Positions 50,953 through 59,554 of a stretch of DNA of 64,000 nucleotides are shown piece by piece. Position numbers and translations under genes: made by a program. The notes under the pieces were generated by a model. It worked only from the letters and a program-made list of their open reading frames with translations. It was not told where the DNA came from and searched no databases. Numbering within the stretch: position 1 is the first letter of the stretch; each line of letters opens with the position of its first letter. Source of the DNA: an uncultured Christensenellaceae bacterium. Lineage in GTDB: Bacteria; Bacillota; Clostridia; Christensenellales; UBA1242. The stretch lies in NCBI GenBank assembly GCA_910587225.1, contig CAJULT010000001.1, positions 1 through 64,000 of the forward strand. The letters are read 5' to 3'.

Positions 50953-51100
50953 ACTGCAATAAAACTTCGCGATCGTAATTTTTTCAAAATTACTTGCTGC
51001 GTTAACTGTAAAACGCCCCAAAACAGTCATTTAGGTTTACTAAACTCCTGCTTTGGGACATTTTCCGAGCCTTGCCTCGCTGGTTTTCTTGCAGTCTAAA
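50948..51100. repeat. Three-hairpin palindromic element between sigE and sigG
   Basis: Perfect 12-bp outer arms TTTAGACTGCAA (50948-50959) and TTGCAGTCTAAA (51089-51100), extended inward by five further pairs (AAAAC/GTTTT). Inside are hairpin 1 GTAATTTT/AAAATTAC (50975-50993), hairpin 2 CCCAAA-CAG/CTG-TTTGGG with inner TTTAG/CTAAA (51017-51057) and a short hairpin 3 CGAG/CTCG (51066-51079). It includes the sigE stop codon. No coding capacity; may be an RNA structure or a mobile palindrome. Confidence 0.7.
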
Positions 51101-51161
51101 ACTGCTTATATTGTCTTTTTTTAATATTTTTTAGCGTTTTTTAGCACATTTGCCTTACTTA

Positions 51162-51192
51162 TGAATTAAAATATCAATTTCGCCAACAATAT
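51162..51192 (+). promoter_or_regulatory. Possible sporulation-type promoter of sigG
   Basis: TGAATT (51162-51167) and CAATAT (51187-51192) loosely resemble sigma-F/sigma-G elements upstream of sigG. Spacing (19 bp) is longer than the usual 17-18, so this is tentative. Confidence 0.3.
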
Positions 51193-51213
51193 CCCATGAA
51201 TAATGGAGGTAGT

Positions 51214-51987
51214 ATGGCGTCTAAAGTTTTTATTGCGGGTGTGGACACTTCCCGTTTGCCGAAGCTTACCAACGATGACATTGCTGCGCTTATGAAAAAA
51301 GTTAAACAGGGGGACGAGTATGCGCGCTCCTGCTTTGTGGTGGCAAACCTGAGGCTTGTACTATCTGTCGTTCATCGCTTTGGCGGGCGTGGTGACCGCG
51401 CTGACGATATGTTTCAGGTGGGGTGCGTCGGGCTTATGAAGGCAATCGACAATTTTGATGAAAGCCTTAATGTTAAGTTTTCCACCTATGCGGTGCCTAT
51501 GATTATAGGTGAAATTAGAAGATACCTCCGTGACAACAATTCGGTGCGGGTATCAAGAAGTCTACGCGACATTGCGTATCGCGCCCTTCAAGCAAAAGAC
51601 GAACTTTCTAAGGCAAGTTTTAAAGAACCCAGCCTTGACGAAATAGCCGAGGCAATTGGCGAGCCTTTAAAAACGGTTACTTTTGCACTTGACGCGATTA
51701 GTGAAACTGTGTCACTTAGCGAGCCAGTTTATAGTGACGGAACGGACACCATTCATCTTCTCGACCAGATTGCAGATACCGCACAGACGGACGAGCGCTT
51801 GCATGAAAAGATTTCTATTGAGGACGCTATTAAAACACTTTCAAAGAGGGAAAAAGAAATTCTTCTAATGCGCTACTATATAGGTAAAACGCAAATGGAA
51901 GTGAGCGAGGAAATAGGTATAAGTCAGGCGCAGGTATCTAGGCTTGAAAAAAATGCGCTTTCATCAATTAAACAATTTTTAGAGTAA
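51214..51987 (+). CDS. sigG: Forespore sporulation sigma factor sigma-G
   Basis: 257 residues from ATG 51214 (AATGGAGGTAGT upstream; ATG 51196 is inside the leader). Region 2: DDMFQVGCVGLMKAIDNFDE, then LNVKFSTYAVPMIIGEIRRYLRD; region 3: VRVSRSLRDIAYRALQAKDEL; region 4: LSKREKEILLMRYYIGKTQ, then MEVSEEIGISQAQVSRLEKNAL. N-terminal SKVFIAGVDTSRLPKL is the sigma-G hallmark (SpoIIAB/Gin contact region). Late forespore genes are its targets. Confidence 0.97.
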   Translation: MASKVFIAGVDTSRLPKLTNDDIAALMKKVKQGDEYARSCFVVANLRLVLSVVHRFGGRGDRADDMFQVGCVGLMKAIDNFDESLNVKFSTYAVPMIIGEIRRYLRDNNSVRVSRSLRDIAYRALQAKDELSKASFKEPSLDEIAEAIGEPLKTVTFALDAISETVSLSEPVYSDGTDTIHLLDQIADTAQTDERLHEKISIEDAIKTLSKREKEILLMRYYIGKTQMEVSEEIGISQAQVSRLEKNALSSIKQFLE

Positions 51988-52026
51988 AGAGTAATTTTTT
52001 AGTGGCTTTTCGCATAACTATGCTAT

Positions 52027-52308
52027 GTGGAAACTTCATTTTTGGAATTACGTTGTAAAGAGGTTGTTAATGTCCTAGACGGGCGAAGGCTTGGGCATAT
52101 TGTAGATATGGTGCTGGATTTGCCGTCAGGGCAGATGTTGGGTTTTGTAGTGCCGGGTGAAAAGACATTTTGGAATGTGTTTAAAGGCGGCTCACAGCTT
52201 TTTATTCCTTTTGGATGCATTGTAAAAATAGGGGAAGATACAATCTTAGTGCAGCTGGGCGGGCAAGCACCAAATCCGTATATCTTGTCTAACGACAATA
52301 AAAAATGA
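52027..52308 (+). CDS. ylmC: YlmC/YmxH-family PRC-barrel sporulation protein
   Basis: 93 residues, GTG start at 52027 forced by an upstream stop at 52015; no ribosome site. LELRCKEVVNVLDGRRLGHIVDMVLDLPSGQMLGFVVPG, then FIPFGCIVKIGEDTILV is the PRC-barrel pattern of YlmC/YmxH, found next to sigG in clostridia. Role in sporulation not precisely known. Confidence 0.88.
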   Translation: METSFLELRCKEVVNVLDGRRLGHIVDMVLDLPSGQMLGFVVPGEKTFWNVFKGGSQLFIPFGCIVKIGEDTILVQLGGQAPNPYILSNDNKK

Positions 52309-52327
52309 CGCTTGGGCGTCATTTTTT
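52301..52327 (+). terminator. ylmC terminator
   Basis: AAAAATGACGC TTGG GCGTCATTTTT (about 52301-52326), overlapping the ylmC stop codon. Confidence 0.88.
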
Positions 52328-52370
52328 AGTGAATAGTGAAAAAGTGAAAGAGTGAAAAAGTTAAGGACAG
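52301..52370. repeat. Left copy of a direct repeat flanking the 52382 gene
   Basis: ATGACGC-TTGG-GCGTCAT hairpin followed by AGTGAA/GTGAAAGAGTG-type short repeats and TTAAGGACAG. Its partner at 52707-52780 has the same order: GGCGCGTGGGCGTCAT, AATGAATAAATGAAAGAATG, TTAAGGTCGG. Confidence 0.6.
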
Positions 52371-52381
52371 CCGTTGGCTGT

Positions 52382-52618
52382 TTAAATTTCGGGACATATC
52401 AATTCGAGTATGTACTTGATAACTTGCTTTTGATTTTCAATCATAAAATCAAAGTCCAAAAAATCATAATCATGTAATGCGTGACGCTGTTCTTTATTCA
52501 ACATATTACATAATTTTGAAAAACTTTTCTCTCGTTCGCTTAAACCTTCGCTATCTTTCACATATCGTTCTTCATACGCTCGAAATAATAGTTCAGTCAC
52601 TACATCTTTATTTTCCAT
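52382..52618 (-). CDS. Hypothetical 78-residue protein
   Basis: Start ATG 52618 follows AAAGGAGGTGATAAA. MENKDVVTELLFRAYEERY, then SEREKSFSKLCNMLNKEQRHAL and an acidic FDFMIENQKQVIKYILELI: all-helical, soluble. Resembles short clostridial helical proteins of unknown role. Lies alone between two copies of a direct repeat. Confidence 0.65.
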   Translation of the reverse strand: MENKDVVTELLFRAYEERYVKDSEGLSEREKSFSKLCNMLNKEQRHALHDYDFLDFDFMIENQKQVIKYILELICPEI

Positions 52619-52706
52619 TTTATCACCTCCTTTGTTTGCATTATACATTTGTTTTTGAAGAAAAAAGCCGATATTCGTTATAAAGTATGAAAAATTTTTA
52701 GAAAAG

Positions 52707-52780
52707 AAAAAATGGCGCGTGGGCGTCATTTTTTTAATGAATAAATGAAAGAATGAAACAATGAATAAATTAAGGTCGGG
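52707..52780. repeat. Right copy of the direct repeat flanking the 52382 gene
   Basis: Diverged copy of 52301-52370: hairpin arms GGCGC...GCGTC, T run, ATGAATAAATGAAAGAATGAAACAATG, then TTAAGGTCGG. Confidence 0.6.
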
Positions 52781-52821
52781 AAACGCCTAAAAACAGGCGA
52801 AGCTTAATAAAAGACGAAGTC

Positions 52822-53265
52822 TTACATTTCTTCGAGGAGTTTTTTGAAAGAGGTTATATCTTTGAATTGACGATAAACAGAGGCAAAGCGAACATATGCC
52901 ACTTCGTCAAGGTCTTTAAGCGCGTTCATAACCATTTCGCCGATTTCATTTGAACGGATTTCCTGTTGCAATTTATTTTGAAGGTTTTTCTCAATCTCCA
53001 TTGCCACAGTTTCGATTTGGCTAAGGCTTACTGGTCTTTTTTCACATGCTTTAATCATGCCGCCGATGATTTTGTTGCGGTCAAATGGTTGGCGCGCACC
53101 ATCTGTTTTAACCACTAAGATAGGGGTGGTTTCAACTGTTTCATAAGTTGTAAAGCGGCGTCCGCAATGCAGACATTCGCGACGTCTTCTAATTGAATTG
53201 GTTTCGTCTGTGCTGCGAGAGTCCAGCACTTTACTTTCTTCACATCCACAATAAATACATTTCAT
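52822..53265 (-). CDS. nrdR: Transcriptional repressor NrdR
   Basis: 147 residues from ATG 53265 (AAGGAGAAAACCT upstream). Zinc ribbon [44 protein letters not shown] N-terminus (C3, C6, C31, C34), then ATP-cone ([19 protein letters not shown]). Senses dATP/ATP and represses ribonucleotide reductase genes. Ribonucleotide reductase is not in this window. Confidence 0.95.
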   Translation of the reverse strand: MKCIYCGCEESKVLDSRSTDETNSIRRRRECLHCGRRFTTYETVETTPILVVKTDGARQPFDRNKIIGGMIKACEKRPVSLSQIETVAMEIEKNLQNKLQQEIRSNEIGEMVMNALKDLDEVAYVRFASVYRQFKDITSFKKLLEEM

Positions 53266-53286
53266 AGGTTTTCTCCTTATAGCGTC

Positions 53287-53315
53287 ATTATAACAAAAAA
53301 AAATTACTTTTCCAA
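53287..53315 (-). promoter_or_regulatory. Sigma-A promoter of nrdR
   Basis: Minus strand TTGGAA (53315-53310), 17-bp spacer, TATAAT (53292-53287) with TGT extended -10. Confidence 0.75.
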
Positions 53316-53368
53316 GCAATTTTTTATCTTTTGTCATGATAAACAAATCTTGTCCATATTTTTATATC

Positions 53369-53599
53369 ATGAAAAACCTATTAGATTGTAAGTTTAATCG
53401 TGAATATGTTGTCAAGGACATTGACAAAAATTTGCCGCTAAAAGTAAGAAGGCGGCTACTCGAACTGGGCTTTACAAATGGAACTCTGGTTACGCTTGTG
53501 CGTTCAAGTAGTCTTAAAAAGGCGTACCTTATAACGCTGCGCGGTTACACACTTTCTTTGAGGGCGGATCTTGCTAGGGCGGTGATTATAGATGATTAA
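53369..53599 (+). CDS. feoA: Ferrous iron transport protein FeoA
   Basis: 76 residues from ATG 53369. SH3-like fold: DIDKNLPLKVRRRLLELGFTNGTLVTLVRSS, then YLITLRGYTLSLRADLARAVIID. Cytoplasmic accessory subunit of FeoB. No Shine-Dalgarno before the ATG. The last 8 bases overlap feoB (ATGATTAA), so the two are coupled. Confidence 0.9.
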   Translation: MKNLLDCKFNREYVVKDIDKNLPLKVRRRLLELGFTNGTLVTLVRSSSLKKAYLITLRGYTLSLRADLARAVIIDD

Positions 53600-55682
53600 A
53601 GTAAATTTAGTTGGAAATCCTAACACTGGAAAAACCACTCTATTTAATCTGCTTACCGGCGCACATGAGCATGTAGGCAACTGGCATGGAGTGACGGTAG
53701 AGGAAAAGGTTTCTCGTTACAAATTCAAAAACGAGGAGATTGAGCTTTGTGACCTTCCCGGACTTTATTCACTGACGCCGCTAAGCTATGAGGAAGAAGT
53801 CGCCGCAGATTTCATTTTAAAAAATCCCGATAGGCTTATTGTCAACATCTGCGACCAGAGCAATTTGCAGCGGAATTTATACCTTACCCTTTCTCTTTTG
53901 GAAAGGGGGTGCAAGGTTATCTTGGCGGTAAATCAAATTGAAAAAAGACCGCTATGCAAAATTGACTATGGGAAACTTTCTCAGCTTTTAGGCATTCCTG
54001 TTGTTGCAATCAACGCAGAGCGAAAGGAGGACGGGGAAAAGCTTAACCAAAAGATTTTGGGGTTTAAAGGGGGAACGAAATATAATCTTCCCTATCTTAA
54101 CAAACTCCACCTTAATGAAATTCCAAAAGTTTCGGATGAGGCGAGTGATTTTTATAAAATAAAGCTACTCGAAGGGGATGAAAAGATTTGCGCTAAGTTT
54201 TCATCAAGTATTGCTCCGCAACCTGAAAAGGTGGCAGATGCTAGGTATGACTATATCGATCAAATTATGAAGCTTGTCAGCGGCAAGCGGGAGCGGGTTT
54301 ACGGACAAAGTAAGTTTGATAAAATTCTTATGAACAGGTTTTTGGCATTTCCTATCTTTTTAGGGATGCTTGCACTAGTATTTTATTTAACCTTCTTTTC
54401 TTTTGGGGCGTGGCTTAGTGACCTGATGAGCTGGCTGCTTGAAACATGCATTGGACAGCCGATATTAAATCTTTTAACTTCTCATCTGGGGCAGTCAAGT
54501 TGGGTTTGCGGACTTTTTGAAACGGCGGTTATTGGCGGGGTGGGTTCAATTCTCAGTTTCCTGCCGCAAGTGGCGCTTCTGTTTTTCTTCCTTTCAATAC
54601 TAGAAGATAGTGGTTATCTTGCCCGTGTCGCTTTCGCGATTGAAGATATACTTGGCAAGGTTGGGCTTTCAGGAAAGAGTGTCTATACACTTTTAATGGG
54701 GTTTGGCTGCTCGACAACTGCGGTACTTACCGCTCGTAACATGGAAGACAAGAATGCCAAAATAAAAACTGGACTTTTGACGCCGTATATGAGTTGCAGT
54801 GCAAAGTTTCCTATTTACTCTGTGCTAGGTGGGGCGTTCTTCGGTGCGAGCAATATTCTAGTTATTTTAGGGTTATATCTTTTAGGCGTTGTAGTCGCGC
54901 TTATTATCAGCTTAATTTTTGAAAAGACGGTTTTAAAGAGCAAAGAGCAGAACTTTATTCTTGAATTTCCTCCATATCATGCAATGAGTGCAAAGCGTGT
55001 GGCGAGAGTTTTATTTGACAATGTTAAGTCCTTTGTATTGCGAGTAGGCTCGCTGATTGTAGCCATGAATGTTATAGTTTGGGTGCTTGGCAATTTTACT
55101 TTTACCTTTAAATACATTCCGTCAAGTGGTGGAGTGAGCATACTTGAAACTTTGGGAAAAATATTTGCGCCTATATTTATTCCGCTTGGTTTTGGCAGCT
55201 GGGCGCCAGTATCTGCCTTGCTTGCTGGGCTGGTTGCAAAAGAGGTTATCATATCTTCCCTTGCTATGTTTAACGGAGCAAGCGATGCGGGAGCGGGAGC
55301 TATTGCAAATTCCTTTCACGACCCGGCAAGCGCCGCCTATTTTGCGTCGGGTGCGAGCGTAATAAGCTATCTTGTTTTCTGCCTTTTATACTTTCCTTGT
55401 CTTGCAACCACATCTGTTCTTTCAAAAGAGATAGGCAGAAAGTGGACGGCTATTGGAATTATAGTCGAGCTTATCGTTGCATATATCACCGCATGGGTGG
55501 TTTATACGCTTGCTCGCACTATTGAAAGTTTTGGAGCGATGAAAGTGCTATTAACGCTTTTAGGGATTTTCGTGATAATCCTTTCAGTTATTTTTGTGTG
55601 GAGGCGTCTTAAAAAGAAAAAAGCTTGTCCTTTTTCGTCAAAATGTAAGAAAAATTGCGCGAAAGCCAAAAAAGAAAAATAA
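53592..55682 (+). CDS. feoB: Ferrous iron transporter FeoB
   Basis: 696 residues. N-terminal G domain: G1 GNPNTGKT (8-15), G2 region GNWHGVTVE, G3 DLPG (54-57); the G4 motif, normally NxxD, reads NQIE (114-117). Then the membrane domain with paired gate regions (about ten helices, e.g. VALLFFFLSILEDSGYLARVAF, CSAKFPIYSVLGGAFF) and a Cys/Lys-rich C-terminus (CPFSSKCKKNCAKAKK). Imports Fe2+ under anoxic conditions. Overlaps feoA. Confidence 0.95.
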   Translation: MIKVNLVGNPNTGKTTLFNLLTGAHEHVGNWHGVTVEEKVSRYKFKNEEIELCDLPGLYSLTPLSYEEEVAADFILKNPDRLIVNICDQSNLQRNLYLTLSLLERGCKVILAVNQIEKRPLCKIDYGKLSQLLGIPVVAINAERKEDGEKLNQKILGFKGGTKYNLPYLNKLHLNEIPKVSDEASDFYKIKLLEGDEKICAKFSSSIAPQPEKVADARYDYIDQIMKLVSGKRERVYGQSKFDKILMNRFLAFPIFLGMLALVFYLTFFSFGAWLSDLMSWLLETCIGQPILNLLTSHLGQSSWVCGLFETAVIGGVGSILSFLPQVALLFFFLSILEDSGYLARVAFAIEDILGKVGLSGKSVYTLLMGFGCSTTAVLTARNMEDKNAKIKTGLLTPYMSCSAKFPIYSVLGGAFFGASNILVILGLYLLGVVVALIISLIFEKTVLKSKEQNFILEFPPYHAMSAKRVARVLFDNVKSFVLRVGSLIVAMNVIVWVLGNFTFTFKYIPSSGGVSILETLGKIFAPIFIPLGFGSWAPVSALLAGLVAKEVIISSLAMFNGASDAGAGAIANSFHDPASAAYFASGASVISYLVFCLLYFPCLATTSVLSKEIGRKWTAIGIIVELIVAYITAWVVYTLARTIESFGAMKVLLTLLGIFVIILSVIFVWRRLKKKKACPFSSKCKKNCAKAKKEK

Positions 55683-55736
55683 ATTAAGGTTTTTCAATTG
55701 TAATTAAAAGCAAAATGTGTTAATCTATAACTAGAT

Positions 55737-57050
55737 ATGTACAGACCTATTGTCGCAGTTGTTGGTCGTCCTAATGTTGGCAAAAGCACCTTCTTTAACA
55801 AAATCTGCGGAAAGCGAATCAGTATTGTAGATGACACGCCGGGCGTTACGCGCGACCGCATTTATGCTGACGCAAGTTGGGCGGGAAAGGATTTTACACT
55901 TATTGATACTGGTGGGCTTGACCCGAAAAGTGAAGATATTTTCCAAAGTGAAATTAAGTTTCAAGCCGAAGAAGCCATTAAAGCAAGCGATGTAATTGTA
56001 TTTTTGGTGGACGGCAGAGCTGGCGTTACTGCAAGTGATGAAGAGGTTGCTAATCTCTTAAAGCGCTCCAAAACGCCGGTAGTTTTAGTTGTAAACAAAC
56101 TTGATAATTTTGAAGTTGAAAACACTTATGAGTTTTATAGTTTAGGGCTTGGCGAGCCTATGCCTCTTTCCTGCATGCAAAGTAAGGGAATTGGTGACGT
56201 GCTAGATGCGATTATTTCTCGCTTTCCAAAAAGACAGCAAGGGGAAGAGGAAACAGGTGCAACTAAGGTTGCGATTGTTGGTCGTCCTAATGTTGGCAAA
56301 TCAAGTCTTGTAAACAGGCTTTTGGGGCAAAACAGAGTTGTGGTAAGTAGCGTTGAGGGAACAACACGTGATGCAGTACTCGTTCCTTTCAAGGCGCATG
56401 GGAAGGACTATGCGCTCGTTGACACGGCGGGACTGCGTAGAAAGCGTGGTGTTGAGAACCAGTCTATTGAAGGTTACAGCGTTCTTCGCACCATGAGCGC
56501 GATTGAAGAGGCAGATGTAGCCATGATTGTCTTTGACGCGAGTGAGGGCAGGCTTACTGAGCAGGATGTACGAATTGCAGGTTATGTGCATGAAGCGGGC
56601 AAGCCAAGTGTTATTGTGGTTAACAAGTGGGACCAAAAGAAGATGACCAAAGATGAATACAAAGCTATGCTTGATCGCGAGCTTGCTTTTATGGACTACT
56701 ATGAGGCAATATTTGTTTCGGCGCTGACTGGTGCAAGTGTGGGACAGATTATGGAGAAAGTCGAGATGTCGGTAGAAAATAGCCGCAAGCGCATTACCAC
56801 TGGGCTTTTAAATGACCTACTTCATGATGCTATTCTCAATTTTGAGCCGCCAGCACATGCGGGCAGACGAGCTAAAATTCAGTATATTACTGAGGCGGAT
56901 ATTTGTCCTCCAACTTTTGTGCTTTTTGTAAATGATCCGAAACTTATTAATGTTTCATACATACGTTATCTTGAAAACAGATTTCGCGAAAAGGTGGATT
57001 TTAGAGGAACACCTATAAAAATCCTAATAAAAGGTAGGGGGGAAGAATGA
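55737..57050 (+). CDS. der: Ribosome-assembly GTPase Der (EngA)
   Basis: 437 residues with two tandem GTPase domains: GRPNVGKSTFFNKI at about 9-22 and GRPNVGKSSLVNRL at about 182, DTPGVTRDR and DTAGLRRKRG switch regions, NKLDN and NKWDQ G4 motifs, and a KH-like C-terminal domain (DICPPTFVLFVNDPKLINVSYIRYLENRFRE). Needed for 50S maturation. No clear ribosome site before ATG 55737; a weak TTGTAA-17-TAATCT promoter places the start site within a few bases. Overlaps plsY by 4 bases. Confidence 0.97.
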   Translation: MYRPIVAVVGRPNVGKSTFFNKICGKRISIVDDTPGVTRDRIYADASWAGKDFTLIDTGGLDPKSEDIFQSEIKFQAEEAIKASDVIVFLVDGRAGVTASDEEVANLLKRSKTPVVLVVNKLDNFEVENTYEFYSLGLGEPMPLSCMQSKGIGDVLDAIISRFPKRQQGEEETGATKVAIVGRPNVGKSSLVNRLLGQNRVVVSSVEGTTRDAVLVPFKAHGKDYALVDTAGLRRKRGVENQSIEGYSVLRTMSAIEEADVAMIVFDASEGRLTEQDVRIAGYVHEAGKPSVIVVNKWDQKKMTKDEYKAMLDRELAFMDYYEAIFVSALTGASVGQIMEKVEMSVENSRKRITTGLLNDLLHDAILNFEPPAHAGRRAKIQYITEADICPPTFVLFVNDPKLINVSYIRYLENRFREKVDFRGTPIKILIKGRGEE

Positions 57051-57799
57051 TTAAAGTTTTAATTTTTACTGCAATTGCAATCGTATCCTATCTTGTAGGG
57101 AATATTAACTTTGCGAAAATAATCTCTTGGCACAGACATAGAAAAGATATTACAAAGCTTGGTAGTGGCAATCCCGGAACAATGAACATGATGCGTAACT
57201 TTGGTTTGGGCGTGGCGCTTGTTACCGTACTTTTGGAGTTTGCTAAGACCATTCTTTGCTGCGTGGTAAGTGGTCTTATCATGAAAGGGGATGGACTTTA
57301 TAACTTCGCTTACTTTTTCGCGGGAGCGTTTGTAGTGCTCGGTTCGGTCTTTCCTATCGGTACGAAAGGTGGTAAAGGGCTTGCCTGCCTTGCGGGCGTA
57401 TTTATGTGCAGTCCGCTTTGGTATGTAGGGCTTGGATTATTTGTACTTGGCTTTGTAGTTTTGTATTTTGTGGATTTCGCTTTTGTACCAACCCTTTCTT
57501 TCTGCATACTTATGACAATCGGGCTGACCATTTATTTCTCACTTGTGCGAGTAACATATTTCTGGGCAATAATAGTGATAATTTGGCTTTTGCTATTTCT
57601 TATTATTTTTCAGCATAGAGGCAATATTAAGCGCTTTATTCGCAAGGAAGAAAAGAAACTGGGCTTTCCTCAAATGGTGAAAAAGTTATTTAAAAAGCAA
57701 AAGGGCGTTGAGCAGATTGACGAGGATAAGGTAGACACTCCGCCAGAGGCAGAAATCGTAATTGACGAAAATGATAAAAATCAAAATCAAAATTCTTAA
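57047..57799 (+). CDS. plsY: Glycerol-3-phosphate acyltransferase PlsY
   Basis: 250 residues, start ATG 57047 overlapping the der stop as ATGA. Multipass membrane enzyme acylating glycerol-3-phosphate from acyl-phosphate. YLVGNINFAKIISWHRHRKDITKLGSGNPGTMNMMRNFG and the loop FPIGTKGGKGLACLAGVF are diagnostic. Has an extra hydrophilic C-terminal tail of about 55 residues (KKLFKKQKGVEQIDEDK...). In Bacillus der is followed by gpsA and spoIVA; here plsY takes that place. Confidence 0.94.
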   Translation: MIKVLIFTAIAIVSYLVGNINFAKIISWHRHRKDITKLGSGNPGTMNMMRNFGLGVALVTVLLEFAKTILCCVVSGLIMKGDGLYNFAYFFAGAFVVLGSVFPIGTKGGKGLACLAGVFMCSPLWYVGLGLFVLGFVVLYFVDFAFVPTLSFCILMTIGLTIYFSLVRVTYFWAIIVIIWLLLFLIIFQHRGNIKRFIRKEEKKLGFPQMVKKLFKKQKGVEQIDEDKVDTPPEAEIVIDENDKNQNQNS

Positions 57800-57805
57800 A
57801 ATATA

Positions 57806-57853
57806 GCATAAAAACTAAACCTCCACCATAGATTAGTGTATCACGTGGAGGTT
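57806..57853 (+). promoter_or_regulatory. Candidate sigma-E promoter and ribosome-site hairpin of spoIVA
   Basis: GCATAAA (57806-57812), 14-bp spacer, CATAGATT (57827-57834) resemble the sigma-E -35/-10 pair with correct spacing. Overlapping it, AACCTCCAC (57818-57826) and GTGGAGGTT (57845-57853) form a perfect 9-bp inverted repeat that contains the spoIVA Shine-Dalgarno; transcripts starting near 57841 would lack the left arm. Confidence 0.45.
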
Positions 57854-57858
57854 ATTTT

Positions 57859-59334
57859 ATGGAAAAATATGAAATCTATGATGATATTAAATCCAGAACA
57901 GGCGGCGATATATATGTCGGAGTGGTAGGCCCAGTACGCGTTGGAAAGTCTACCTTTATTACCGAATTTATGAAAAAGCTTGTTCTTCCAAATATCACCG
58001 AGAAAAATGCAAAAGAAAGAACTGTTGATGAGCTTCCTCAATCAGCAGACGGAAAAACTATCATGACTACTCAGCCGCATTTTGTGCCAAACGAGGCGGT
58101 AAAAATCAAGGTTGCTAACGCGGACATGAGAGTAAGAATGATTGACTGCGTTGGGTATCTTGTAAGCGGCGTTATGGGACATACCGAAAACGAGAAACCA
58201 CGCCTTGTTAAAACTCCTTGGTCTGAAAAGGAAATGCCTTTTGAAGAGGCGGCGGAACTTGGCACTAAAAAGGTAATGCAGGAACATTCAACTGTTGGCC
58301 TTGTAGTGACAACTGACGGTAGCGTTACCGAGCTTGCAAGAGCAAACTATGTGGAAGCTGAGGAGAGAGTTGTAGCAGAAATGAAGGCGACAGGCAAACC
58401 ATTTGTTATGGTGCTTAACACTAAAAACCCAAGCTCTGCTGAAACTAAGAAACTAGCAAATGGGCTTAGTGATAAGTACGATGTGCCAGTAGTTGCAGTT
58501 GACGCGCTTGACCTTAAAGAAGGGGATATTGACAAGATATTTGAAAAAATGCTTGGCGAGTTTCCTATTCAATCTATTCGCGTTAAAATGCCAGAGTGGC
58601 TTAGAGCGCTTTCTTATGATGATGAGATTATCACCGAAATTGCAAACGAAATGCGCAAAATGGGAAGCTCAATCACAAAGTTAAGTCAAATGGACAAAAA
58701 TCAGTTGGCTTTTACCGAAAGTGCAGCGTTTGACCCTATCACTTTCTCTAATATTGAACTTGGCGAAGGTATCGTTAAATTCAATGTAATACCAAAGGAT
58801 GACTTATTCTATCGCGTGCTTAGCAAAGAGTGCGGTTATGAAATTAAAGATGACTACTGCCTTGTAAACTATATTAAAGAGCTTGCAATTGCTAAACTCG
58901 AATATGACAAAATTAAGTTTGCGCTTGACCAAGTTAAAGAAACTGGCTATGGCATTGTTGAGCCTCGTCGCGAAGAGTTTGTACTTGGTGAACCTGAAAT
59001 TATCAAGCAGGGTAGCCGTTTCGGCGTTAAGCTTAAAGCGTCAGCACCATCTCTTCACATTATGCGTGTAGATGTTGATACTGAGGTTACTCCACTTGTG
59101 GGAACTGAAACTCAAAGCCAAGACCTTGCTAAAAATCTTATGGAACAGTTTGAGGCTAACCCTGAAACTATCTGGAACACAAATATTCTCGGTCGCAGCC
59201 TAGACAGCCTTATCGGCGACAATATTGCGTCTAAGATAGTTATGATGCCTGTTGAGGCACAAAACAAGATGCGCAAAACTTTGGGCAGAATTATTAACGA
59301 GGGGAAAGGCGGAGTAATATGTATATTACTATGA
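57859..59334 (+). CDS. spoIVA: Stage IV sporulation protein A (coat morphogenetic ATPase)
   Basis: 491 residues, ATG 57859 with GTGGAGGTTATTTT. N-terminal TRAFAC-type ATPase domain: GPVRVGKSTFITEFMKKLVLPNI (Walker A), DCVGYLVSGVMGHTENEKPRLVKTPW, VVTTDGSV, VLNTKNP; long middle domain and C-terminus ending GGVICILL, which in Bacillus contacts SpoVM. Polymerises on the outer forespore membrane as the base of the spore coat. A spoVM-like gene lies 1.2 kb downstream. Confidence 0.97.
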   Translation: MEKYEIYDDIKSRTGGDIYVGVVGPVRVGKSTFITEFMKKLVLPNITEKNAKERTVDELPQSADGKTIMTTQPHFVPNEAVKIKVANADMRVRMIDCVGYLVSGVMGHTENEKPRLVKTPWSEKEMPFEEAAELGTKKVMQEHSTVGLVVTTDGSVTELARANYVEAEERVVAEMKATGKPFVMVLNTKNPSSAETKKLANGLSDKYDVPVVAVDALDLKEGDIDKIFEKMLGEFPIQSIRVKMPEWLRALSYDDEIITEIANEMRKMGSSITKLSQMDKNQLAFTESAAFDPITFSNIELGEGIVKFNVIPKDDLFYRVLSKECGYEIKDDYCLVNYIKELAIAKLEYDKIKFALDQVKETGYGIVEPRREEFVLGEPEIIKQGSRFGVKLKASAPSLHIMRVDVDTEVTPLVGTETQSQDLAKNLMEQFEANPETIWNTNILGRSLDSLIGDNIASKIVMMPVEAQNKMRKTLGRIINEGKGGVICILL

Positions 59335-59349
59335 TGCGGGCGGCAACTA

Positions 59350-59510
59350 GGATTTTTTAACGCCAGTACGCCTTGCGGCTAGTGGCTAAAATCCGTTTCC
59401 CCCACATGCCCCTTTTAGCCCCCTTGAAAATTTCGTACCGACAATTTTCTGGCGGGGAGAGGTGTTCAACAAATTTTATAGCCGCGCAAAGCGCTTCCCC
59501 TATAAAATTT
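59350..59510. other. Structured non-coding block after spoIVA
   Basis: Three hairpin-forming inverted repeats in a row: GGATTTT/AAAATCC with inner GCCA-GTA/TAGTGGC (59350-59394), GAAAATT/AATTTTC framed by CCCC/GGGG (about 59420-59456), and AAATTTTATAG/CTATAAAATTT with inner GCGC/GCGC (59471-59510). No open frame with a ribosome site. Could be a degenerate repeat or RNA element; a terminator follows. Confidence 0.5.
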
Positions 59511-59528
59511 ATTGACTTAATAAAAAAT

Positions 59529-59554
59529 AAAAGCAGCCATGAGGCTGCTTTTTT
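59529..59554. terminator. Terminator between spoIVA block and the 59553 gene
   Basis: AAAAGCAGCC ATGA GGCTGCTTTT plus T run; also usable from the minus strand. Confidence 0.85.
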
